Of a DNA stretch of 64,000 bases, positions 42,726 to 55,286 are shown one piece after another. The stretch is taken from NCBI GenBank assembly GCA_022605955.1, contig JAKCOZ010000020.1:9847001-9911000 (forward strand), given 5' to 3'. The translations under genes and the position numbers were made by a program. Each line of letters starts with the position of its first letter. The stretch's first letter is position 1. The notes beneath the pieces were generated by a model. That model searched no databases. It saw only the letters and a program-made list of their open reading frames with translations, and was not told where the DNA came from. This DNA is from Rallus limicola. Its lineage: Eukaryota; Chordata; Aves; Gruiformes; Rallidae.

Positions 42726-45700
42726 GCAGTATTACCCAGAGAGAAAGCACTGTCTTTTAGTCGTTCTTAAGCTGGGCCTGGCTGGTGGCATGCAGTAACA
42801 CTCTGTCTGCCTGAGCTCACCTCTGTGTGGGAGGAGGTTGTAGGTGTTGACTAAGGGATGTTTGTGATGGTGTAGGCCGTGATGTGCTGCTGATACCGGA
42901 GGTTTGGGGGGGCTAGTTGGGTGCTGAACGCCACGTGAGCTCAGTGAGGCTGTGGGCTGGAGGAACGGCTGCTGCTGTGACAGGCTTGGTGTGTGGAGAG
43001 CAGCACCGAGGCTGACGCCAGGCCTTCCTCCAGCTCCCTGCAACCCATGGGAGATGGAGATGTCTGCTATCCTGCCATTTTCATCTGCTTGCTACTAAGC
43101 TTGTCATCTCCCCAGCACTGATAAGCAGAAGAATGACATTTTCCACTCCCCAGCGTGGTCACTAATAACAATACCCGAGTTTAGAACCTTCCTCTAATGC
43201 CACTGATAGCAAAGGGCTGCATGCCTGATAGAAGAACTGGAACCAAACTGCAAGAAGTGACTGGATGGGGAAGTCACCTTCCTGTTCCTCACTGCACACG
43301 TGTGAGAACATCAGTGGCTCTGCCCGGTTTTACAGCCCTGTCTGCTTGTTGACAGCACTTTTACCACAGAAGCAACTGTTGTCCTTTGGGTTTTTTTGTT
43401 AAATGACAGCCTATATGAATGGGGGATTAACAAATAGTGTGACCTAGCAGATTTCCCAGTGAATAGTTTTCCTGCATGCCACATGGGCTGGGCGCAGCCC
43501 AGGCAGTGGTGCACCAGTGCTCATGACCAGGACTCATGGTGGCCCTTGCACAGTACCTTCTTGGGAAAAATTCCCCTTGATTGCAGATTGTTCTACTGAA
43601 GGGGTCTGAATCACTTAAGGGACATAGTTCTCCAGTCTTTACTCTCACAGTTGGGTTTTACACTCCAACACACAAATAATAATTATCAGAATGAGTCCAG
43701 CAAAGTAAAAAAAAAAAACAAAAACAACCAGCCCCCAAAAACTTCACCCCAAAGCAAATGCTGCTAATAAAAAAACGCACATTTTTTTACAATTATTTTG
43801 AACTATATTTTCATTTTTCTAGAATGGCTGGCAGAAATACTTGCTTGTCAGCAAATTCATGAAAGTTTTTTTCTCTCCTGGCAGTGTGAATTTACTTTTG
43901 TGTGTGTTTATTTTTTGAAAATGTTTGGAGAGAATTGTTGCCATTTTTAATGAAAAAATATTTTTAGTGAAGAAATCATTCTCATCACAAGCACTTAGAT
44001 AACTGGACAGTTTTTGATTGTTCAACTTGGATGTTGGACCCAAGGTCTACTCAAGTGAGTATGGAGCATAGGGCCAGATCTTACTACATGACTCATCTTC
44101 CCCATCTGCAGGAAGCCATACCTTTAAGACTTGTGCCCGACTGGGCAAGACCTGAGTAAGATTGTTTATGCTGCTACAAAAAAATAAATGATGGATGTTA
44201 ATTTAAGTGAATATAATCTCAGTAATCACTGAGTTTATTACCCAGGAAAACTTAAGACCTTTCAGGCTCTTCGTTCTGCCAAAAGCTGAGCTCATGGTTT
44301 CTAAACTTTGCTGCCTTGTACCCATATGCAGGTGCTAATCATTTCCATACAGTTGAGCCATAATTTGCTGCTCTCCTCTGTAAAACACACTAGCTTTTCA
44401 CAGTGCCCTTTATATATTGTGCCTTGCAAAGAAGTGGTAACTAACAGTTAAACCAGCAGGTAATGTTTCATTTTCTTACTTTCTGGAAGATAGTTTTATG
44501 GGGCAGCACATTAACAAGAGATACCTGGAGGTATGTGATTCGTAGTGTCCAACCTTTCAGTGGTTCAGGTTTACACACAGGTAAGAACACATGACCCTCA
44601 TTGATAAGCAGGTTGCAAATGGCTCTGTGGAGTACTTGCAGCATTAATCTTCTCTAGCTGCAGCTTCAAAGTAATTTCAGCTTTTTGTAATTACAGAGCT
44701 AGTGGACTGTAATAATTTCCAAATGTTTTGGAGCTGATTTTAAAGCTGATCTGCAATGTGTAGTTAAGCAAAGTCTTAAAGACCCGGGTTCTGAAGACAT
44801 GCTTTGGCAAGTGGGCTGGGACAGTTTTTCTTTAACTAAAACCTATGGGGGAAATCTTCACTGACACATGTAAAATTTACACTGGCCACAAGCTGGTCCG
44901 GATAAAGCAGAACCTCTGAATGGGTTGGGGGAGAGAAGGAGGGAAGATGCAAAGAGGACATGTAGATGTCACCAAACTTGTTGTACTAGGAGCTTTATTG
45001 GAACAATATTTTTTTCCCTTTCTTTTAAAAGCATAAAACCTACTGTCAGTCTAGATCTTAATGCATCTCAGTGGATGATTTGAAGTGAGGCCATTTCATT
45101 GATTAGAAACACCTCATCTAGGAAGTTTAGGTGGCTTATGGGGTCTCTGTGCTCCATATGTAAAGAAGAGTTTGTGGGTCAAGGCTTCAAAGTTAGTGGA
45201 GCGCTTATATCTGATGATGAGTACCTTAAGGGGATTCTCAAAAGCACCCAGCATGCTGACTCCCTAGATCGTTCTTGGTATTTGTGAATAAGTAAGCCTG
45301 AAAACTGGGCCTGAGGGACACAGAGGATGGCTGCCACCTCACTGTCTCATTCTGGTGACCTAGTCTGTAAGTGTTTCCTAGTGAAGCTTCTCATGGCTGA
45401 ACATAAGGTTTGGATGTATTAATGCACTTGACATACTTATCCAGAGAAAAACCCTCAACTGCTTTACAAAGATGTAAGGCTTCAATTACTGTGTCCGGAC
45501 TTATAAAAAATAAATCATCATCTCCTTTGTTTTTCAGATGGCTTGAAAGCTATAGGAAATTATATTATAGGGTGAAAAACTGATAGAGAATACCTGGAAA
45601 AGAAGGGGGAGGGGGGGAAATGATGTGACTGATTCTGGCCTGGCATTTAATTAAGAGTCTGACTTGTGGTATGCGGAGGGAATTGAGGAGGTTCCTGGCT

Positions 45701-48700
45701 AGCAAAAGGGAACAAGATCAGGGAAAAAAAGTCTTTCCATTGGAAATAAAACATAGGAGTGGGAGGAAGGAGTAATGGGTAAATAGCAGATGACTCCAGA
45801 AATGAGAACTAGCAAAGGTTTGCTTTCTTCCTTCCCGTTTCTGTGGTATGACAGCTGGGCTTGGTCCTGCTGGTAGATAAGCTCTTTGCATCTTCTCTTT
45901 CAAGGAAATGAAGCATGTGAGTCTTTCTGCAAAATTCATGAGGAAACCATGCACGTTTGTGGTGCTCCCTGGCTGCCTGGCAGGGCAGATGGTTCTGTCA
46001 GCAGTTTCTTGGCTCCTCTTCTTTGGGCTGTGGAATTTTCTTTATTTTAAAGTGAGTGAGGGCTGTCTGTCGCAGTGGACCCTGGTCTAGCAATGTAGGC
46101 ACTAGCTTTGCAAACCGTGATGGTCTCAAAAAAAGAAGGGTTTCAAGAAATGCAGGTTTACATGGGAGGTAAAAAGGTTTTCAGGGATTTCAAATAGAAG
46201 AATGGCAGTGCTAGTGATGTCCTATGGCCTTCTAGCTCTAAACTGTGTTTGTAAGATGGATGGTGAGGAGTGCTAATTGAGCTGTTGAGGGACAAGTGTG
46301 CTTGTGCTTACAGTGTGTTTAGAGCAAGGCAACGCTGTCCTGCTTGATTTCTCCTGCCTTGTGCATAATGACTTGAAAATCAGGTGCAAAGTGCCTTCGC
46401 CTCCTTTCCTGTATGGCTTCCTTGCCTACTGCATCATCTTGAGGTTAGTACTCAGGGATACCACTTTGCCTCTGTATGTATAGTTTCATTGTGAAAACTA
46501 ACTTTTATTGGAAACAAGAGTCTTATTTAAAGTAAAAAAGAGAGCAAAGAATTTTTATCCTTTCATGAAGTTGATCCAAACCTTCAAAGTGTTTTAGAAA
46601 TTGTGTTTATGGCTAAAAGATTGATTATTTGAGTCTGTGCTAGAGTATACTTTTTAGTATGAAGTAATGGCTCATTACAAGCCAGCTCAGGAATGCTTTT
46701 GAGTTTTTAGGAATTTTTTAAAGCTGGATGAGGAGAGAAGAGTGTGAGGCACTAAGTTCAGCATTTAAAAACATCTGGATCTGCTCTATGGTTTATTTTT
46801 TAATGTGTTTTCCATGAGTCTATTTAAACAACCACATGGCTTGATGGCAAAATGAATGCAAGTGTGGTGTGTGGAAGGGGACCCTGGATAAAAGTTCGGC
46901 TTGCTAACTAGAGTCAAGTGACGTGCTCTTGTTTCTAGTTAGGTCATGTGGATTCACAAAAAGAGCCCATCTTGGCTGCTGCTGTTCCTTTTCTCTGCCA
47001 AAAGCTGCTAAACATAAAGCAGGCAAAGGAAGTACTAAATTACAGAACACCTAATCTTTAGTCCTTTGTTTAATCTCAGATGAGTCTCCCAGATCTCATA
47101 AACTAGAAATGAGGACAATGTGGAAGGCCAACTACAAGATGATCTAGGACCTGCACTTGAGCTAAGGGTCTCCTGTGGCTGCAGGGGAGGGAGCAGAGAG
47201 GGATGATTCTGTTAATGAATTTTTTAGGTTGTGCTACTACAGTGCTGTTGAGAGTGCTGATATTCTGCTGGGCAGCTGATGCCCCAGCAAGGTGAAGCAA
47301 AAACTGGTTCCTATTTAGCTCCTAGTAGTTTTCAGCAAACAGATTTGTTGCTGTTTTTAGAAATATAACAAGACCTATTTCTCTATGAAATACAGAAGGA
47401 TGTCATTGCTGATAGACACTGACAGAGGTAATGACTTAGCCTCCACTCTGCTTACAAGTGATCTTCTTTGACTGTTGCTCTTTGCCCTTCCCTCTGCCGT
47501 CCTTTTCCTTGGATCCATTTTCCCACCTTTTCCAAGCATGTGGCTTTATTTTTTCAGCATAGCCCAAATGCTAATGAGGCCTTAGGTCTTTGATCCTGCA
47601 CTTGTATTAGAAGAATGGGCTGACTGAGGTACAACTGGGGGCAACTCTTGGGGACTGTGGGGTCCGCCTCCACTGGAGTTCATTGTCTTCCCTAAAATCC
47701 CTGTCACTCACTGCCATTCTGTCTTAACAGTGACATGCAGTGGTGACACGATGCAACAGAGGCAGCTGCAATCACACAAGCTTGTTATTCTATCACATTT
47801 TTTCCCACCAACATGTGAACACCTTTTAGGGTCCTGGTGCGTCTTGTGCCCCTGCATCCGCTGTCTGAGCAGAGATGGGCATGGGCCAGCACAGGCAGGG
47901 TATGAATAGAGGCACATAAGCAAAACAGATAGGATCCGTCACCAGACAAGGACATTTTCCGTGTTTTCCAGCACCGAAGACTAAATATTCTTGTTGTATT
48001 GATATTATCCTGATAATTACTCGCTCTGGTTTTGTTTGGTATCATGTTGTTCTCTTAATTATCTCCTGTATTTTATGCATGTGGATGCACGTGTAAAATT
48101 ACTGCAACTGTTTCTGTTGAGATCCCAACAACTAAAAAGGTGTTACTTGCTGCTGGGTACAACTTAAGTTTCATTGTATTTGGGAATGAATTGTAGAGGT
48201 CATTCTGCAAAACCTCTATGTCCCAAGAAAGACCAGAAATTGTATGGAATTTGTCTTTAGACAACTGATCCCTTGCAAAACGTTTGCAGGAGAGGTTGGA
48301 TGGCAGTGTTTGCGTGGGCAGTGAAGGTGAAAGATACCTTAGGAAGGAGAAAAAGAGTGCCCTGAAGGAATAAAATGGAGGGTGTTGAGTTGAGGGGTAG
48401 CAGAAGAGTGGAGAAAGTAAAAAGTTGATATTTCAGGATACTTCTTTTCAGGGTATCTTCTGTGCTTCAGAGATATAGGCATGGAAAATAAGGGAAGTTA
48501 GTGTGCAGATGTGAAAAGGACACTGGAGATGGAGTCAAGGATGGTGCTATTTGTCTTCAATGACTTGTACAGATTCCTGAGCTGAGGAGTAGAAGGGTTA
48601 ACCACTGTGTGTATTAAGGCTACAAAAAGCTTTTCAAGGAGGAACATAAATTACTGAAGCTGCTGTTCACAAAAACACATATCACACACAGAACAACTGC

Positions 48701-49040
48701 CACAGCTTTTCAGATGTCTTATTGTGCTTCATCTCATGGTGATGACTGGAGTGCTCTGGGACTACTTTTCAAAGTATTCTCCTTTGTATCTCAAGAATAC
48801 ACAATGGCTCAGCCTTGACATCTATCTTCATATGTAAGGAGACTTATAGGTCACTAGTGGCATATCTGCAAACATCATGTTATCAAGCATCTTCTGACTG
48901 CTTCAGGCAAGTGTTCTTGTCTTGCATAAGACAAGCAGCATTTAGGCATACCTTTCCTGAATATCTGACTAGATTTTTTTATATACTTTGAATTATGAGA
49001 AGAACAAGCATTAGACACTTTTTTCTCCTGCTTTGTGATT
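42726..49040. other. Long noncoding stretch, no gene recognised
   Basis: No repeat family was identified in 6.3 kb. 43670-44060 is AT-rich with short A- and T-runs. 44190-44260 and 44640-44770 (AAAGTAATTTCAGC, TTTTTGTAATTACAGAGC) have conserved-element texture. A strong isolated acceptor (CTCCTTTGTTTTTCAG, ending near 45538) is not followed by a long open frame or a good donor. The exact 13-mer GTGATGACTGGAG of the 12.3/12.9-kb modules recurs at 48739-48751 without further similarity. Confidence 0.45.
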
Positions 49041-49045
49041 GGCAG

Positions 49046-49167
49046 GGAGTCCGAGATCAGTGTTTCCAGTGACCACCGGATTCCCTCGTTCCCACCGTGG
49101 TCCTAGTCTGAGCAGAATAAGCAAAAATCCCAATCCTAGAGAGCTGCTGAGGTCCAGAAAAGGAGAG
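49046..49167 (+). other. Best candidate exon in the window, unidentified product
   Basis: TTTTTTCTCCTGCTTTGTGATTGGCAG (ending 49045, given here as two parts TTTTTTCTCCTGC and TTTGTGATTGGCAG) is a good acceptor, and GAG|GTAACA at 49165-49173 is a fair donor. The 122 bases between are open in one frame after two leading bases (40 codons). The peptide is rich in Ser, Arg and Pro (SPRSVFPVTTGFPRSHRGPS, then LSRISKNPNPRELLRSRKGE), like a disordered phosphorylated linker. Four CpGs sit inside the interval, above background, as is common in exons. I do not recognise the protein. About one in three random intervals of this size would also have an open frame, so this remains a candidate. Confidence 0.2.
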
Positions 49168-49425
49168 GTAACAACTAATCAGCTATTCATACACTCCTGC
49201 CCCCTCTGTTTCAAGCCAGCCAGATGCTGCCATGGTCTTTATCAAGTTGAACTTAACACATAAGAAATTAATGTTGCTGGACCAGGATCTTTTGTTCCCT
49301 TCCCAGTCACTGTGGACAGGGGCTGTTAAGTCATCTAGCCAGAGTGACTATTAGCTTGCCAGCCTCCTGTCTGCCTTGCACTCATGCTTGGGAAGCTGTA
49401 AAATGGTCTGTACACAGCTTATAAT
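49168..49425. other. Noncoding stretch between candidate exon and CR1
   Basis: Nothing recognised. Confidence 0.4.
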
Positions 49426-49590
49426 CTCAGAATCACAAGGTTGGAAAAGACCTTTAAGATCATCAAGTCCAACCATTCCCATCCTAAACTAAACCATATC
49501 CCTAAGCACCTCATCTACCCTTTTTTTAAACACCTCCAGGGAAGGTGACTCAACCACCTCCCTGGGGCAGCCTGGATCAGTTTGATTACC
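49426..49590 (-). repeat. CR1 LINE 3' end, reverse orientation
   Basis: CTCAGAATCACAAGGTTGGA, AAAGACCTTTAAGATCATCA, AGTCCAACCATTCCC, AAACCATATCCCTAAGCACC, TCATCTACCC, AAACACCTCCAGGGAAGGTG, ACTCAACCACCTCCCTGGGG and CAGCCTGGATCAG form the canonical reverse-complement CR1 end seen throughout bird genomes. It is about 165 bp long, truncated, and relatively well preserved, hence probably a younger copy than the other two. Confidence 0.95.
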
Positions 49591-52500
49591 TTGTTCACTG
49601 CATGTACATGCAAAAGGCTGTCACAGCTGTTGGGGAGACAAACTGGCATGTGGTCAGGCTGGACTGGGAGGGGAGGAGGGGTTTCTCCATAGGGCTCTCT
49701 TCCCTCTGACTCTTATTAACTAATTAATTCAAACTTGGCACCAGGTGTTTCACATGGAGAAAATCTCTTCTTCCTGGGCAACGTGACACCCTGTGGTGCC
49801 ATACGGGTGAATAAAAGCTGAATCCAAAGAAACAAGTACAGGTGCACCCTGGCTGGCAGAGGGTTTTTCCAGGTCTTGATTGCAGTAGGGAGACCAGCTC
49901 TTTAGTAATGGGAGCAGTTATGGTTAGTAGCAGGGGTTTGTGTGACTGTAGTCCTAAATGCTTTTGGTTACACAGGTGGAATCTGTGGGGACAAAGTGCC
50001 AAAACATTTTTTTTGTGGATACATGTGTGCCTAGATATGTTGCTGTTTTCTCTATGCTGCAAGAAAATGGGCACTCTGCAATACTTGTTGTGCATCCCAC
50101 ACCTCTTGAAAGGCTCCTTGGGTGTCTGCAGCCATGTCTGGGCTGGTGGTGGTCACTGCCATGGGGAGCCATGTGGGATGCAATGCCTAGGTCAGCGCTG
50201 CACACTGTAGGCAGTTCCTTTTACCCCCGTGGCAGGCTTCAGCAGGCACGGGTATCTAAAATGCTTCTCCCCAGGCTTTTGAGGCTGGTGTGTGTGTATG
50301 CAAAGCTGCTGACAGCATCAAGCTGAGATCTGCTGGAAACTGGGATCTGGGAAACCTTATGCCAAGACAAAAAAAATATCTTCAAGTGACTTTAATATGT
50401 AGCACTCCACTGACTAGCTCATACTTCCCCTCATGTCTCTGAGCTGAAAAAAAACAGGTCCCCCTTGGAAAATGAAGCTGAAATGAAGGGCAGGGCTACT
50501 GTTCATGTTGTGGCAGAGGCATTCAGGCCGCTTTATTATTTAATATCAAAAGACAAAAATTGTTGGCTGCCCCTCTGCATGTTTATCCGCTCTGCAGCAG
50601 GTTGTGTTTGCTCTCATTGTCTGAGAGGGCTGGCAAAGGCAGGGGGCTGGAGAAAGGCAGCTCTGGGGGGTCCTGCTTGAGCTTGGCTGTGGCATGGGGA
50701 TGGCTCCCTTGGTGTCCAGATGGGTCGGAACCAAGCTCCACAGCACTGGATTTAGGCATGGGCTTAACCAGGGGAAAGCCAGTGTGTAAGTGTTTTCTTT
50801 CCCAAACCAGGAGCTCTGCAAGAAGCGGGTCCCAGAGCTCTGATGACACTTGGCCTTTCCCAGCACCCTGCAGCTCTGAGGCTGGGTCCAGTGGTGCCCA
50901 CCTTTGCTTGTACTGACATTGAATATAAACAGTGTGCCTGTGCCAGCCTCATCCTTCAGGCTAGCCCTGGTTCTCAGCAGCTCAGCACTGAGCTATTCTT
51001 TTCCTCCCCTCTTTTTATTTTCTTTTTTTTTTTCCTGGTAGTAAATGAAATCAAAATCCATGGTTAACACAGCTCAGTGTCCATGAGAGGCCAGAGTTTA
51101 GCCCTGGGGCCCAGGTTCTCTCAAGCACTAGCCTGCTGTGACTCTGTAGCAATCACTTCTAGCTCTGCAGTTTTCCAGTTTTTCAGAATTGCCTTGTCCA
51201 TGTCCATGAGCAGGACTGAGACCCCAGATGGAAAAAGGTACCTGCACCCTGATGGCTCAGGAGAGGTGTGCTTTTCCCTCAGGAAACTTCTGTGGAACTG
51301 GAACAACCAGTAAAAAGTTTCCCTCTTCCACCATGTTTCCCAAATTTCTGTCTGTCTCAGAAGTGAAGTAGGAGCCTTAAGAACACCTGCTGACACAGAT
51401 ACATGGCCAATGTTTTGATTCCATGAATGCATTAGTGAACTGCCAGCTTTCCCAGCTCCAAATCGTAGATCCACATGAGCGTAGACTGAAGACCCTGGGC
51501 AGGTGACCCTTCTCTGCACTGAAAAATAAGCCCTTCTGCTTTCACCTTCAATTCCTGCTTACAGGCTGATATGGCTAAACCATAAACTTAACTCATAAAT
51601 GCTGAAGCATGTATGCAAAGGTCAGTTTGAGATCTGTGTTCATAATTCTGGAGAGATTAGCCACTTGTTCAAACTGGTGACATGGCTGCTTCCATGTTGC
51701 TGGGAGGCAGAGCTGATTTTTGGGGTCTCTGTTCAGTGACACCCAGTCCCAGCATGTTTTCCATGTGCTGTAGGCACTGGGGAGGGGTGTATTACAAGGT
51801 GTTACAGCCTCAATTTCTCCCAACAACTGCTGAAACAGTCTGAAACAATGACTCAAAGCTCAGAGTTTCCACTGTGGTGTTGGGGGGAAAACCCTTAGAA
51901 AGGGGATGTTTTAGTCAGTGTCAGAGTGCTTTCACTTAAGTACAGAACTATAAGGATACCAGCAGTTAATGAAGTTTTGCTCTGTGTCTCCTTTGGAGCT
52001 TGACTAGTTTTGCAGCAGGCTCCAAGGGGACTGCGTCTGCGTGCCACACTCTGGGAGGATTTTGAAGCCAACTAATATAGGCATGAGGCTGTGCAGTGGT
52101 TGCATGGGATGGAGAAGGCCTTCTCCCTTCTAGGGACGAGTCAGGTGCTTCCTTTCTGTAGGGACTTGATGGATTTTCCTGGAGGATGGTAGACCTCTGT
52201 GGGTAGCAAGGGATCACAGCTGTTGAGCTTTCATGGAGGTTTATTGGGGCAAGGGTCAAGTGATGATAAAAGCTAGGGAGCACTTCCACCAAGCCCAGCA
52301 ATGAGTGGAGATGGCTTTTGGGACAGGCTCAGCTGAGCAGTTGGTTATGTGAGAATGTGATGAAAATAAACAAGATATTGTGCAGAGATTCAGTGAGGCA
52401 GTGGAAAGACAATTCACCCACAGTTCACCCGCTGCATTTGTGACAAGTGAATAAAACAAATTCCCTTGAGAAAGAGCTTGAGGTCAGTTGTGAGGGGCTT

Positions 52501-53829
52501 TTTTCTGGGATGGAAAGACTAAATCAGAAGCCTGCACCTTTCATGGAAGGCAATCAAGCTCTTTTTCACCAAACATTTGGATGTCAACATGAGCAGCTTG
52601 AGCCTATGTAAGATTATAGACTTTTTCACGTGTCAGTCAAAATATCCTGGGGAGAAAAATGTCACATTCTTCCTCTGTGTTACTGGCACTTATGTTTTGT
52701 AAAACACAGAGCTTTTTTTATTTAAAATAGATCTGCTGATATAAAAACTGAACACAAAATATCAGGAAGTTGGCTGGTCTCTAAAAGGGATGCCTGCTGA
52801 GAATGTAAAATTAATGTGCTGCATGTGAAAAATGCTGGTGGTGGGGACGGATGACAGTGAAGGTGTCTGAAAGAGAATGGCAGGGATGTTTCCTCTATCT
52901 TGCCAAACAAAATAGTCCAATTTTGTTCACAAAGGGCCATTTCTGGGGAAAATTGGTGATCTGATCTTTATTCCTTTCATAGTTGTTTACTCCTTTCCTA
53001 GTTTCCCAGCACAAAACACTTTTGCATATTTTGTATAAGGACAGCAAATAGGTGGAGGGGTCCTGGTCCTTGCTGATGACCAAGGTGCCTTATTCACTTG
53101 ATGAATGGTATTGCTGTAAGATGCTCTTAGCCTTTAGATAGTCCAGGTTTTCTCACGTGACAGAGCTCTGCTTTTAGAACTTAGTTCTAGGTCCAGCTTA
53201 ACAAGAAAAAAAATATTGCATGTTCTTAAGGTGAATTATTTTTCCCCCTATTAAATAAACTAAAGCATCTACAAGTTTTTTTTTTAACATCTATAACAAA
53301 ATTGCACAAGATGTCCTGAAACTGCCAGGCCCCAGAGAAACAGAACTAACCATTTCCTCAGGCTGTTGACCATGACCTCCATAAGATCTCCCTTGTTTAT
53401 CTGGCACTTACCTGCACTACATCAGAGGGACATCATTATGTTAGTAGCACCAGACCCAAGTGTGCACACACAGTCTCAGGACATGGCCTGAGTGTGTTAA
53501 CTACATCGTGTCAGGTGTAAGGAGGTAAAGCCGTGTCTGTATTTCTGTGGTGCTCAGCTGAACGCCCCTTCTGGGTTAGAGCGAGCCATCATTCTCCTGG
53601 TCTGCACTAGATTTACACTTGCACGTTAAACGTGGAGACACCTGCGTGCTTAATTGCCAATTTAAGACAAGACTGAAGAAGGGAAAATGCATCTGTATTT
53701 TTGTTTCTGAAGAAGATTTGAGAGACAGGCTTTAAGCTACCTCCACGACTAACTCCTCAGGGTCCAACCTGGAGGGTTAGGAACCAGAAGATCCAAAGTG
53801 TAGTTTCAGGGTCCTTCAGACTACTTGGT
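49591..53829. other. Noncoding stretch, no gene recognised
   Basis: GC-richer parts at 49.7-51.5 kb carry stacks of overlapping chance ORFs of up to 132 codons. A T-run lies near 51022-51034. On the minus strand a perfect donor-like CAG|GTAAGT (reverse complement of ACTTACCTG near 53406-53414) has no clear acceptor upstream of it. No repeat family was identified. Confidence 0.4.
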
Positions 53830-54185
53830 TGAGCTGAACATTGCTTCAAATTGATTGTTAAATCAGGGAGCGTGGGTGTAGCTCATTCCATTATAATCCC
53901 CACAAATTGCTTTGTAATCGAAAGCTTTTGTTCCAGTGTCAAGTGGTTAAGCACCAAGTAAGAAGATCTATTTTACAAGACCAGACAAGATCTGACAGAC
54001 AGCGGAAACTTAACTTTCAACAAATATAACAATCAACATGAGAGAACCAAAAGGTCCTCATTAAGCACTGCTGTTTTTAATTAATTGGTCCTTCAGATTT
54101 ACTTCTTTAAAGCTGCTAACAGCCTTAAGCTTTTCCTAGATTAATTACAAAAGACGAGCAAATCACAATAATTAGTTTAGCCTCA
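53830..54185. promoter_or_regulatory. Long AT-rich unique block, candidate conserved element
   Basis: About 350 bases of non-repeat DNA contain CAAATTGATTGTTAAATCAG, CCATTATAATCC, GCTTTGTAATCGAAAGC, TTTTTAATTAATTGGTCC, CTAGATTAATTAC and CACAATAATTAG. The motif density and lack of repeats resemble deeply conserved enhancers. Conservation is untested. Confidence 0.32.
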
Positions 54186-54902
54186 GGCTTTTGGTAGGCC
54201 TCTGACCTATGTGTGTAGGTTTGCTCCATGCAGCATAGATGGGGGAAAGCAATTTGCCTTCTTGTCTAGTTTCTGAATCAGAATTTCTGGCAGGAAGTGT
54301 TTTTTTCTTTTCTTCAGTTGTTGAAAAGTGTAATTTTCCTTCCTCTAATATATTCTTGTCACTTAGTTTAAAATGATCCTTCTGCTGTAACGACTCCCAC
54401 TTGGGCTGGAAACCCTCCTTCACCAACAACAGCTCAGTCAGTGATGATGACTTTCAAGGCTTGTAATTCTTGGCTTATGGGGCCTACAGACTCAGGGAAG
54501 TATCATTAAAAATGAATCATGCTGCTCCCCTGGGGATGTGCTAGCTTCCCGGGATGCACATTAATGTGAATCCATCACCCCTCCCTTGCTGCAGAGGGCT
54601 GGTAAGTCAACAGTGCAATGTAAGAATGAATTTCAAAGAGGAACATATATGTGTACCTATTCATAAAGAGAGACACTTGCTGAGAGCGCCTGGAAGAGGA
54701 AGACCTGTCGTTACACCTAGAAGCTCTTTAAATCTTTTCCTGTTGGACCTCTGCTTTCATCTGTAACTCAATGCAGACTTTTGGGGTCATCTCTATTCCT
54801 TTCATTCATGAGACAAATCGTCCCATTTTAACAGTCATTCCCTTGGTTTCGATGAGTCTGTTGACAGTGTAATGGGAAAACATGTTTATCTTTGCCTAGA
54901 AA

Positions 54903-55022
54903 CCATGTGCCTTAGTTTCCCTACCTGTAAAATGGGCACAGTACCATTCTTTGGGTGTTAGCTACATGTCTTGACTTACTCATTCTGTAAATTGCTTTGA
55001 GATCCTAGGCTGATGGGGAGAT
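54903..55022 (+). repeat. MIR-type SINE 3' half, plus orientation
   Basis: GCCTTAGTTTCCCTACCTGT, AAAATGGGCACAGTACC, a diverged middle and AAATTGCTTTGAGATCCT follow the MIR-family order (gcctcagtttccccatctgt, aaaatgggaataatacc, gtaaagtgctttgagatcct). Confidence 0.7.
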
Positions 55023-55029
55023 AAGGGAA

Positions 55030-55170
55030 AATTATTGCTGTTTGTGCTCTTGATTAGATAATCATCTGCTTAATTTCCTGTGAGTTCAATGGGACTTATC
55101 AAGGCACCAAAGAATTATGCTAAACTGTGGTTTAAGAAGTGACATCATCGCTGTGCTGTACTGTCTGATA
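55030..55170. promoter_or_regulatory. AT-rich block with inverted GATTA/TAATC motifs
   Basis: TTGATTAGATAATCATCTGC contains GATTA and TAATC inverted with a 2-bp gap, a bicoid/OTX-type (K50 homeodomain) arrangement. It is followed by CTTAATTTCC and AACTGTGGTTTAAG (RUNX-like TGTGGTT). Unique DNA. Inferred. Confidence 0.22.
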
Positions 55171-55286
55171 AAATTGAGTGTAACCATGGATAACCACCAA
55201 AGAATGATGTTCAGAGATATCTGCTCTGCCCCTTCAGGGGGTTCTCCCCAGGGGTAAAGCTAGGTGGGAGGTCCCAGGGCAAGGGC

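Noticed and set aside
45523..45538. Strong acceptor CTCCTTTGTTTTTCAG as the start of a coding exon
   Set aside because: All frames meet stops within about 15 codons and no good donor follows.
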